NCBI GenBank assembly: GCA_949358305.1
Contig: OX442316.1
Coordinates: 3,162,001-3,226,000, forward strand
Length of the DNA: 64,000 nucleotides
Source of the DNA: Strigamia acuminata
Lineage: Eukaryota > Arthropoda > Chilopoda > Geophilomorpha > Linotaeniidae
Reading direction: 5' to 3'
Made by a program: the position numbers and the translations under genes. The notes beneath the pieces were generated by a model. It was given only the letters and a program-made list of their open reading frames with translations. It was not told the origin of the DNA and made no database searches. Shown piece after piece: positions 53,827-62,870 of this stretch (positions are counted from its first letter, which is position 1; each line of letters opens with the position of its first letter).

Positions 53827-56800
53827 TCACGTTCGGTCCTTCCTCTTCTTTTCATTACACATGTCATAATCCCTTTGCCATGATGGCTTTTGTGTCTTCC
53901 TATTCGATTTCCGCACTACCACCGGGTCCACCGGCCCAGGCTCTGCCGGGATAGCCGCTGGCTCCTGAACAGCTCGAGCCGCCACCCGCTCACCTCTCTC
54001 CTCCTCCAAAACCTCAGGCGCGTGCTCTTGCACCTCCGCATCATCCTCCCCTTCCTCGCTTTCCGTCTGCACTTGGGCCTCTTCCTCTTTTTGGTCCTCG
54101 CCCTCCTCGGTTCGTTCCTCCTCGTGCTCTCTCTCGTCCACTAATTCATCCTCCCCCTCCGAACACATCTTTTTAAAGAATGACGAGTTTCGCGTAATGC
54201 TCTGTCCTCCCCTGCTGGCCGTCACCTGGGACCCCGTCACGGATGTTATCACGAACGGCTCTGGATCATACGGCGTCGTTAGCTTGTTTATTTTCCTTCT
54301 CCTCACCAAAACTGTGTCCCCCACTGACAGTTCATGCGCTCGTGTATGTCTCCTCACATCTGCCAAATCCTTCATGTCAGCCTTCCCCTTCCCATCTCTC
54401 TTCCTCATCACCTCATCATTCATTTTGGCGAACACCTGTGGCAGTCTCGTCCTAATTGGCCTGCCATACAGCGCATCGGCCGGAGGCACCCCCGTCGTCG
54501 CGTGGGGGGTCGCGCGGTAATTCAAAAGAAATTCATACACCTCTTCATGCCATTTCCGTCCTTCCGTCACTGCCGTTAATATGGCCTTATTCAACGTCTT
54601 CATTAAGCGTTCCACTTCCCCGTTTGCTTCTGGCCATAGCGGCGTCACTCGATGATGTCGTACGCCCATTTCGGCCAGGAACTCCGCGAACTCACTCGAT
54701 GAAAATGGCGGTCCGTTATCGGATTTTACCGTCTCCGGGATTCCCAGTTCCGAAAAACGTTTCCTTAAAAGCGCCACTACGCCTCGCGCACCAGTTGACG
54801 ACACGCCATCAACAAACGGGAAACGTGAATACTCATCCACGGCGACAAACAAAATCTTTCCGTCGGGAAACGGCCCCAAGAAGTCTACAGCCACCCTTTG
54901 CCAGGGTCGTTCAGGTAGGCTTGACATCTCCAATGGGGTCCTCGTCTTCGTTGGAACACTTGCCTGGCACGGCACACAGCCAGCCACTAGCCGCTCGACC
55001 TGCGCATCTACACCCGGAAACCAAACCTTTTGTCGTAACAGCATCTTGGTTTTTACGACTCCCTGGTGCCCACGGTGTGCTATCTCCACCACTTTCCTTC
55101 TTAATGACTCGGGCACCACAATCCGATCGCCCCGAAGGACGATTCCATCGTCCGAGCTGGTAAATTCTTCCTGCAATAGTCTAAATGGTTTTAAACCCTC
55201 ACTCTTCCACGTCTTCTCGCGCTCCGCTCCCTCCTGTCTCAGTGCCAATTTCAACAGTCTCAAATTAGGATCCTCCTCCGTACACCTCGCAATTTCTGCT
55301 CTCGACATCGATTTTGGTACGCGTGTCCTCACCACGAAATTAATATACCGCTCTATTGTCCTCGACACCGTACCATCCTTTCTTCCAGCTGGCCCCGTAT
55401 GCCGCGACATATAGTCGCTAGGATTAGAACTGCCTTTTGTGTATTTAACCTCAAATACGTACTGTTGCACGCGAAGACAAAGTCGCTCTATTCTAGCCGA
55501 GGGCCGCGCCTTCCTGTTCCCAAATATGCTCACTAAAGGCTTATGGTCTGTGAAAAGTACAAATGAAACACCGTATAAGTACAGATAGAAATGTTCAATA
55601 GCCCAAACCGCCGCTAGAGTTTCCCGCTCTATCTGAGAGTATCTGCTCTCGACATCAGTCAGTGTTCTGCTAGCGTACGCCACTACCCGTGGTTCGCTCT
55701 CGCCATTCCTGATTTGCGCCAAAATGGCTCCCAGCCCATTCGGCCCCGCGTCCACCGTCACATGCGTCTCCGCCAATGGGTCATGATACGCCAATGTGTT
55801 CCTGTTCGCCAATTGTTCCCTGATGCATGTCCATGCCAGCTGATGTTTTTCTTCCCATCGAAACGGGGTATTCGTTCCTCTCGTCAGGTCTCGCAAAGGT
55901 CTCAGCGTTTCTGCCATATTTCTCACAAAACGGGCGCAATACACGACCATGCCCAGTAGGCTTTTTACTTCCGCAGCCGATCTCGGGATCTCCATCTTCT
56001 CCACAGCTTCCACTTTTCGCGGATCAATTGAAATTCCGGCCGCTGAAAATACATGGCCGAAAAACACCAACTCACCCCGACGCACTTCACATTTTTCCTC
56101 GTTTAAAGTCAGTCCTTTCTCTTCCAAGCGTCTCAGGACGGCGTGCAACGCCGCGTCGTGCGCTTCCACGGTCTTGCCTACAATAAAAATATCGTCCACA
56201 ATATTAATGCAATTCGACAGGCCCTCGATTACTTGACGTATAGTGTCTTGAAATAACTCTGAAGCCGAGTTGATACCGAACAGCAGTCTCTTGAAACGAA
56301 ACAGACCCACATGGGTCGCAAAAACGGTATATTTCCGCGACCCCTCGTCCAACTCGACTTGGTTGAACCCATGATTCAGGTCCAATTTCGAAAAGTATTT
56401 GGCTCCTTCCGCCAACGCCACCACGTCCTCCAAACGAGGCGAGGTGTGCCTCACTCTCTTGATGGCCCTATTCACTTCTCTCGCGTCGACACAGAGTCGA
56501 ATGGCGTCGGGGTCGGGGTCCTTAGGTTTGTCCACGCAATGGATCGGCGAAACCCACGGCGTCGGCCCCATTCCTTCGTCAATCCGCTCGATGACGTCCA
56601 TCCGCAGCAGGCGATCCAACTCTTTTTCTACCTTTTTTCGTAGTCGAAACGGAAGCGGGCGGTATCTTTGGGCTACAGGCACCACTTCCTCGTCCACATG
56701 TAGATGGATACGATACTCTTTTAATTTTCCCACTCCTTGAAATAATTTGGGATACTGTCGTTTAATCTCTTCTTCCAGCGTTGTCTTCTCGATACTGCTT

Positions 56801-58194
56801 ACCACCTGTACAATTCCCAACTGCTTTGCCGTGTCATAATTTACCAAAGAGTCACCCGGGCGATCCACCACGTATGCTGTAATTAAAAGTTGTTTTCCTT
56901 CGTATCGAACCATCACCGCGACCCGCCCCAACAACGGCAGCGGCTCCGATGAGCCATACGTCATTAGTCTTGCCCGACTCTCCTTCAGCACTGGTTTCCT
57001 TGTCATTGCATAATAGTCCTCCCTGCCCAAAATATTTACCGCTGTTCCGGAATCGATAACAAACCTCGTGTCTCTACGTTCTTCTCCCACCGACATCTGC
57101 ACTTCCGGCATCCTCGGTCCGCTTCTGCTCTCCTCCGCGCATAGCCCGATTGTAAATAGCTCTTCATCATCGCTCTCATCGAGGTCCGCACATTCAACGG
57201 CGTTTATTCCCCTATTATTGTTGTTGCTGTTTCCCCCTTCACTCCGCTTTGCGCGGCAAAAACGCACAAAATGACCCGTCTTTCCACATCCCCGACAGGC
57301 CACTCCCCTTGCCGGACACTCTTGCGGAGTCGGATGCGGCCATGCCCGGCCGCAGTTGAAGCACTTCCTGTCTCCAAAACTTCGAGGCCCCCTCGGTCCG
57401 CCATGGATCGCATCAGACGTCGGCTCGCTTTTCCGATATTCCGTAGCACTGCTCGCTCTCTTTCTGCCCTCCTTCGACGCACGAACCCAATTCACATCAC
57501 TCGCCACTTCCTTGTCACCTCCTTCCATTTTCCTCGCCTGCCACTCGGATGCCTCGTATCCACGGCCCAAGTCCAGCAGCTGTTTCAGAGTTAAGGAATC
57601 ATCTCGTAATCCTTGGCGCCGTAATCGAGACATATTAGTGCCCAAAATGAGCTGTGATTTAATTTCGCGATCATCGTCATTGAAGTCGCACCCCACCGTC
57701 AGTTGCCTCAACCTCATTTGGTATTTATCCAGAGACTCTGTCGCCTCCTGGCGAGATACTCGGAATGTATAAATACAAAATTGCATGTTTTTCTTTGGTA
57801 CGAAATATGCAGTGAGCGCGTCCTTGACCGCTTTATATGTTCTATCCTCCTCCTCAATCGGCAGTGTCTCATATACAGAAAATACCTCTTCTCCAGCCTG
57901 ATGCAGTAAAGTCGCCATTTTCCTTTGATCGTCCTTAATTCCTGCGGCCAGTAGAAACATCTCCAATCTGCTCAGCCATCTCTGCCAGCGTTGGCTTTGG
58001 GTGGTCACTTCGCCGTGCATATCAAACGGCGGGATACCTGACGCTCGCAGAAAACTCGTCTCGCCCTTCTCATCCGCCATGACACCTCCTCTCTCGTCCT
58101 CCACGCCGGTAACAAAACGCGCGTCGACACTCAATCGTCCACTCACAGCAAACAATCCGCTCTCACAAACCAAACCATGCACATAACTCGACAA
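53827..58194 (-). CDS. Gag-Pol polyprotein of the Ty3/Gypsy element, 1455 aa
   Basis: A single frame, no frameshift between gag and pol. In order: a gag-like helical region (about residues 40-270); two zinc knuckles (CFNCGRAWPHPTPQEC and CRGCGKTGHFVRFC, about 280-315); an aspartic protease with FVIDSGTAVNILG (about 380); and reverse transcriptase with LDLNHGFNQVEL and the active-site box INIVDDIFIVG (Val in place of the usual Tyr-Val pair's first position). RNase H (HVTVDAGPNGLGAIL) and an integrase with HHCC finger (HRGHQG...CVPCQA) follow. The DDE core has VAVDFLGPF, KSDNGPPF and PEANGEVERLMKT. The end is a GPY/F-like module (TTPYDPEPFVI) and a Glu-rich tail. No envelope frame. All key catalytic residues are present, so the copy looks competent. 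The first ATG (58194) gives about 38 residues ahead of a second plausible start, MADEKGETSF. Confidence 0.94.
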   Translation of the reverse strand: MSSYVHGLVCESGLFAVSGRLSVDARFVTGVEDERGGVMADEKGETSFLRASGIPPFDMHGEVTTQSQRWQRWLSRLEMFLLAAGIKDDQRKMATLLHQAGEEVFSVYETLPIEEEDRTYKAVKDALTAYFVPKKNMQFCIYTFRVSRQEATESLDKYQMRLRQLTVGCDFNDDDREIKSQLILGTNMSRLRRQGLRDDSLTLKQLLDLGRGYEASEWQARKMEGGDKEVASDVNWVRASKEGRKRASSATEYRKSEPTSDAIHGGPRGPRSFGDRKCFNCGRAWPHPTPQECPARGVACRGCGKTGHFVRFCRAKRSEGGNSNNNNRGINAVECADLDESDDEELFTIGLCAEESRSGPRMPEVQMSVGEERRDTRFVIDSGTAVNILGREDYYAMTRKPVLKESRARLMTYGSSEPLPLLGRVAVMVRYEGKQLLITAYVVDRPGDSLVNYDTAKQLGIVQVVSSIEKTTLEEEIKRQYPKLFQGVGKLKEYRIHLHVDEEVVPVAQRYRPLPFRLRKKVEKELDRLLRMDVIERIDEGMGPTPWVSPIHCVDKPKDPDPDAIRLCVDAREVNRAIKRVRHTSPRLEDVVALAEGAKYFSKLDLNHGFNQVELDEGSRKYTVFATHVGLFRFKRLLFGINSASELFQDTIRQVIEGLSNCINIVDDIFIVGKTVEAHDAALHAVLRRLEEKGLTLNEEKCEVRRGELVFFGHVFSAAGISIDPRKVEAVEKMEIPRSAAEVKSLLGMVVYCARFVRNMAETLRPLRDLTRGTNTPFRWEEKHQLAWTCIREQLANRNTLAYHDPLAETHVTVDAGPNGLGAILAQIRNGESEPRVVAYASRTLTDVESRYSQIERETLAAVWAIEHFYLYLYGVSFVLFTDHKPLVSIFGNRKARPSARIERLCLRVQQYVFEVKYTKGSSNPSDYMSRHTGPAGRKDGTVSRTIERYINFVVRTRVPKSMSRAEIARCTEEDPNLRLLKLALRQEGAEREKTWKSEGLKPFRLLQEEFTSSDDGIVLRGDRIVVPESLRRKVVEIAHRGHQGVVKTKMLLRQKVWFPGVDAQVERLVAGCVPCQASVPTKTRTPLEMSSLPERPWQRVAVDFLGPFPDGKILFVAVDEYSRFPFVDGVSSTGARGVVALLRKRFSELGIPETVKSDNGPPFSSSEFAEFLAEMGVRHHRVTPLWPEANGEVERLMKTLNKAILTAVTEGRKWHEEVYEFLLNYRATPHATTGVPPADALYGRPIRTRLPQVFAKMNDEVMRKRDGKGKADMKDLADVRRHTRAHELSVGDTVLVRRRKINKLTTPYDPEPFVITSVTGSQVTASRGGQSITRNSSFFKKMCSEGEDELVDEREHEEERTEEGEDQKEEEAQVQTESEEGEDDAEVQEHAPEVLEEERGERVAARAVQEPAAIPAEPGPVDPVVVRKSNRKTQKPSWQRDYDMCNEKKRKDRT

Positions 58195-58252
58195 AACAAT
58201 CCATTCTCATGAAAAAGCATGCATAAAGTTCGATAAACAGCCTCGTCGCCAA

Positions 58253-58383
58253 TGTAGCGTCGCGAAATAATTGACATCCACACACCTTCGTTGCTAGTTA
58301 ACAAGTGACTTTATTGCCCGCAATGACCTTGCAACCGGCCTTGCCTCTCACGCCCTCTCTCGGCCTATTTAGACAACACTACA
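58253..58383 (-). repeat. 5' LTR (131 bp), abutting the GTPase stop codon
   Basis: Begins 1 bp after the TGA stop of the upstream gene on the minus strand. Its AATAAA (58310-58315) is positioned to polyadenylate both the element's and the host gene's transcripts. Confidence 0.95.
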
Positions 58384-58384
58384 G

Positions 58385-61300
58385 TCACAAACAACAACGC
58401 TTCTTCTTCTTGTGTTGTGTGTGCAATTGTAATGCCATTTCAAGTTCCAAATCTTCAGTCTGCTGTAGATTCCTATGAACAAAAATATAAAAATATTGAT
58501 TTGATAATGAAATAACTAAATTTGCAATGTCCTTACATTGCCAAACCAAACATGGCTTCCTTCACATTTCTATTGAGCTTGACGCTTGTCTCGAAAAACA
58601 AGCATGCATTTTCTTCGGCAACCCTCATCCCGTCACTAGTTTGTACCGCTCGGTTGCTGCTGCTCGTACAAAGGTCCATTTTGTTCCCAACTATCAGAAT
58701 TTGTGTATGAGCTTGCGTAAAATCCTAAACACCAACATTGAAAAATAAATATGACGGAGTAATAAATTAACACTAGAACGGCTGGAATTTCCATCTCTCT
58801 AGAATGGCTAAAACTGGTCATAATGACCCATTGAAAAAATAATAATTTTTAATGACTAAATAATAAATTAATGTGCAATAATGTAATGTAAAATATACAT
58901 ATACATGTGCATTTTATGAATGACTAGATATAGTTTAATCATCTATACCGGGAACCAGATCTATCCAAAATTGCACGCGTCTGAAATCAAAATTTCCGTT
59001 TTAATTTTATCAGGTTTTATAAAATCCATCAATTTTCGTTTTACTATTTTCTTCAGGTGTTTCGCGTGTTTCTGAATTTAAAACAAATCAATTTGACGTC
59101 CAAACAATGCACGTATCGTTCGTGCTACTTCGACCGGTCATTTTGACCGGTTTCAGTTGTTCTAGGTTAATTCTCTTTTTTTATTCTTCTTTAAGAAAAA
59201 TGTCACGTTTGCTGATTTATGATGTAATGATTTTGACCGGTCTAGCCGTTCTAGTGTTATGTAATTAATGAATCAATGAATCAATAAGTATCTTACTCGG
59301 ACACATCCTAACCAACCGCGTATATTTTTAAACGATGTTTCTGACGCTACATCGTACATTATGACAATCCCATCAGCTTTTCTCATGTATTGGTTCGTGA
59401 TACTCCGGAATCTAAAATGATTTCAATTTAAATATCGCTCGAACGTGTGCTTTTTATTGAAAATATTGCCTTTCCTGTCCCGCAGTGTCCCACAGCTGTA
59501 AAACAATTGTCTGTCCATTGCATTCAACTCGGTGAGTATGGAAATCCACACCTAAAACCTCAATGTTTAACACCAAAACCGACTGTTTACATGCTCAATT
59601 TCATACCAATTGTAGCGCTGAAAGTACTCTTGAACGTCCCAATACAAATGCGATTGATAAACGTGCTCTTGCCGACCCCCGAGTCGCCGATAAAAACGAC
59701 TTTAAAAAGCCGTTGCGGTTCTAAGGCCTAAAAATGACGAGAAATTAAGAGAAATCATTCACACCAGAGTGCGTATCGTCACCTTTTTAACAGTAGGTTG
59801 TATTATCCCGGCTCCAATGAGTAAGGAATTGGGTTGAGAGTTGGACCCGTCGTCGTTCCATATTTCCATTTCCTCTTCACATATTTGATCTACAGCCGGG
59901 TCTTGGTCGTCCGTGGCTGCATCGGTGCGAGGAGATGTTTCCTGAGAATTGGTTTCGGCGTTCAGTCCGTTGGTGTTCGGCGTGGATGAATTCTTTTCAT
60001 TTCGGACGTCGTTTTGCGTGTTTTGTGCGTTTGGCCACCGATCCGTGGTGGCAATTCTGCGTACATTGAAATGCGTGTGAATTATAGAGTTTTATGTATT
60101 TTTTTTTTGTGTTACTTGGATTGAATGTAGTCTGACATCACACTTCCTCTTTTTTTCAGTTTTTTGCTGTTTCGTCTTTTTGCATTCGGTGCTTGCTCTG
60201 ACGTATCGTCCTGTGTTTGCGGATCTGGCGGCAAAGGGCTGGTTCTTTCATCGTGCTCGTCTCGTAGTTGTTTATTTATCATTCTGTATTTATTAAACAA
60301 GACGTTTTTAGTCGCAACTTCGTAATAGCCACCGACCAGAGGCGCATCTGCATAATAATTACATACACATATAAACCTAAAGAACAGGCTGAATAATTTA
60401 TTTGGAGTGTTCAAAGGCTTGTTTTGACTGTTCAAAGGCTTGTTTTGACTGTTCAAGGGCTTATTTTACTGTTCAAGGACTTGTTTTTACTGTTCAAGGG
60501 CTTGTTCTGACTGTTCAACGGCTTATTTTACTGTTCAAGGACTTGTTTTTACTGTTCAAGGGCTTGTTCTGACTGTTCAACGGCTTGTTTTTACTGTTCA
60601 ACGGCTTGTTTTTACTGTTCAAAGGCTTGTTTTGAATGTTTAAAAGCTTGTTTTGAATGTTTAAAAGCTTGTTTTGACTGTTCCAAGGCTTGTTTTGACT
60701 GATCAAAAGCTTATTTTTACTGTTCGAAAGCTTATTTTTGCCGTTCAAAGGCTTGTTTTGACTGTTCAAAGGCTTGTGTTGACTGTTCAGAGGCTTGTTT
60801 TGACTGTTCAGAGGCTTGTTTTGACTATTCAAAAGCTTGTTTTAAGTATTTTAACTGTTAAAAAGCTCGTTCGAAGAACTTTAACTGTTCGAAAGCTCGT
60901 TCTAAGTATTTTGACTGTTCTAAAGATCGATTTGACTGTTCTGAAGATCGATCTGACTGTTCTGAAGATTGATTTGACTGTTCTGAAGATCGATTTGACT
61001 GTTCAAACAACTTGTTTCGATGTCAAACAGCTTGTTTAGAGTATTCTGACTGTTGAAACAGCTTGTTAAAAGTATTTTGACTGTTCAAACAGCTTGTTTA
61101 AAGTATTTTGACTGTTCAAACAGCTCGTTTAGAGTACTTCTACTGTTCAAACAGCTTGTTTAGAGTATTTTGACCGTTGAAACAGTTCGTTTTGAGTACT
61201 TTGACTGTTCAAACAGCTTGTTTAGAGTATTTTGACTGTTGAAACAGCTTGTTAAAAGTATTTTGATTGTTCAAACAGCTTGTTTAAAGTATTTTGACTG

Positions 61301-62472
61301 TTCAAACAGCTCGTTTAGAGTATTTCTACTGTTCAAATAGCTTGTATAGAGTATTTTGACTGTTGAAACAGTTCGTTTTGAGTACTTTGACTGTTCAAAC
61401 AGCTTGTTTAGAGTATTTTGACTGTTCAAAGGCTTGTTTTGAGTATTTCTACTGTTCAAAGACTTGTTTTGAGTATTTCTACTGTTCAAAGGCTTGTTTT
61501 GAGTATTTCTACTGTTCAAAGACTTGTTTTGAGTATTTCTACTGTTCAAAGGCTTGTTTTGGGTATTTTCACAGTTCACTCGAGTGTTTCTACTGTGTTG
61601 TCAGACATATCTTACCTTAGCAAATCAAGTTGTTTGACAAGTTCTTCTCGTTCCAAAGCAATGCTTTCTGAAACTTTGATTGCAGCTCTAAATGTACAAA
61701 CACACAGATGCACAATAATTAATAACAAGAAAAACTGAACGAAATGCTTCTTTACTTGGCCCTATGCCTCTTTTCTTCTAGATTTTCTCTTTTAATCGTG
61801 TCTAAACTCTTCTGCAATTCAGTTATGGCTGATTTCGACAATGCTAATTGTCTCTCCAAGCATTCTTTTTCCTGTTCACAATATAATAACGAGTAAACAA
61901 TAAGAAAAGAACGAGTAGACCAATTTCTACCTTCGTTAAACTTTGATGAGATTGTTTCGATTCGGTATCGGATTCGTTGATCGACTTGAGTTTCTTTTCC
62001 ATTTCGCATTGTTTTCGAACCATTTCTTGCACCAGTTGGTCCTTTTCGTCCACTTTTGCTCGCAATTGCTCCCGGAAGCGTTTCTCTTTGTTGTCTTCCT
62101 GAAACGGTGCAAAACAGAGAGCTTAAAACGACGTTTAGACGAGGGTGTGAGACGAACTCACTTCCCGTTTTGCGTTTTCTTTGTCTGATTTCATTTGTAG
62201 TTCCATTTCTTCGTAAAGGCGCTTCACCCGCTCTTCGTATGAACTCATTTTCCTGTTTGTATTTTGGATATTTTATTGTTTATTTTATTGTTAATTTTGA
62301 ATTTTAATGGTTTCGAACGGACGTTTTGAGCATGGTTTGCAGGTTATTCGTCTCCACTTGGCTCCGTTTCATTTCGTTCGTCATTTTGGATAAGAAATCT
62401 TCGAATTTAGTCACGACTACTTCGCCCTCTTCCTGCCGCAGGTGATTCCATAGTGCCCGTATAGTTTCCTCA
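58385..62472 (-). CDS. CRACR2A/RASEF-type EF-hand, coiled-coil large Rab GTPase (5' end off window)
   Basis: Vesicle-transport GTPase with a long N-terminal regulatory part. The first visible exon (62472 to about 62310) starts at an acceptor and reads EETIRALWNHLRQEEGEVVV, KFEDFLSKMTNEM, the region that follows the EF-hands in this family; the EF-hands must lie beyond the right edge. Coiled coil: YEERVKRLYEEMELQMKSDK, LERQLALSKSAITELQKSLD, LEREELVKQLDLLR. A Ser/Pro/Asp-rich linker follows (59780-60350). The Rab domain has P-loop GDSGVGKSTF (about 59670), G3 LQLWDTAGQE (about 59480), SITNQYMRKADGIVIMYDV (59310-59400), G4 VGNKMDL (about 58690) and G5 ETSVK (about 58600). The end KKKKRCCL-stop (stop 58385-58387) is a polybasic XCCX prenylation site. 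The Ty3 element begins 1 bp past the stop codon. Confidence 0.88.
58755..59280. other. GTPase intron with palindromic ends
   Basis: Left end 'aacactagaacggctggaat' and right end 'accggtctagccgttctagtgtta' are inverted repeats (about 58770 and 59255), enclosing about 490 bp that repeat 'tttgaccggt'. It is probably another MITE in the intron between exons at 58720 and 59290. Confidence 0.55.
60395..61575. repeat. ~20-bp minisatellite (TTCAAAGGCTTGTTTTGACTG) in GTPase intron
   Basis: Three sub-arrays: 60395-60840 (units of about 20-21 bp), 60840-61430 (units about 29-38 bp with 'agagtattttgactgttcaaa') and 61430-61570 (30-bp units, five near-identical copies). All derive from 'actgttcaaaggcttgtttt'. 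Long open frames (QNKPLNS repeats and the like) are artefacts. Confidence 0.9.
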
Positions 62473-62579
62473 CTGAAATTCACAACACCCAAATTCATGT
62501 CATGTTTATGTTTATGTCAGCACTTGGAAATTCTTAAAATGAAAATTGTGGAAGATATTTTCACAAGGTTTTAATGGTA

Positions 62580-62870
62580 AAATGTACATTTTTAAGCAAT
62601 AAAGTGCATTTTTTTATATTAAAGTATTTTTTTTAAATAAAAAAGAGCATTTTTAGACAAGAAAAGTGCATTTTTAGACAAGAAAGTGCATTTTTAGACA
62701 AGAAAAGTGCATTTTCAGACAAGAAAAGTGCATTTTTAGACAAGAAAAGTGCATTTTTAGACAAGAAAAGTGTATTTTTTCACAAAAAAGTGCATTTTTA
62801 CACAAAAAAGTTCAATTATAGGCAAAGAGATGCATTTTTAGATGTAGAAAGTGAATTTTTAGATGCACAT
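62580..62870. repeat. Degenerate flank of the 21-bp minisatellite
   Basis: Diverged units 'aagaaaagtgcatttttaga' with 'aca' spacers, clearly ancestral to the homogeneous array on the right. Confidence 0.88.

Larger units (their letters stand above)
53554..58383 (-). mobile_element. Complete Ty3/Gypsy LTR retrotransposon, 4830 bp
   Basis: Two identical 131-bp LTRs (53554-53684 and 58253-58383), TG...CA ends, and a 5-bp target duplication GTCAC (53549-53553 and 58384-58388). The element reads on the minus strand, so the 5' LTR is the right one. Next to it a primer-binding region begins TTGGCGACGAGG. Before the 3' LTR is a purine tract (GGGGTGAAGGAGGGA). The LTR holds an AATAAA (58310-58315). 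Identical LTRs and one unbroken coding frame mean a very recent insertion. The short LTR and GPY/F-type C-terminus suggest a Mag-like lineage, an inference. Confidence 0.95.

Noticed and set aside
53890-58186. Many plus-strand frames
   Set aside because: Antisense to the Gag-Pol polyprotein.
60515-61740. NSQNKPL-type repeat proteins
   Set aside because: Minisatellite in the GTPase intron; the true exons on either side are joined across it.
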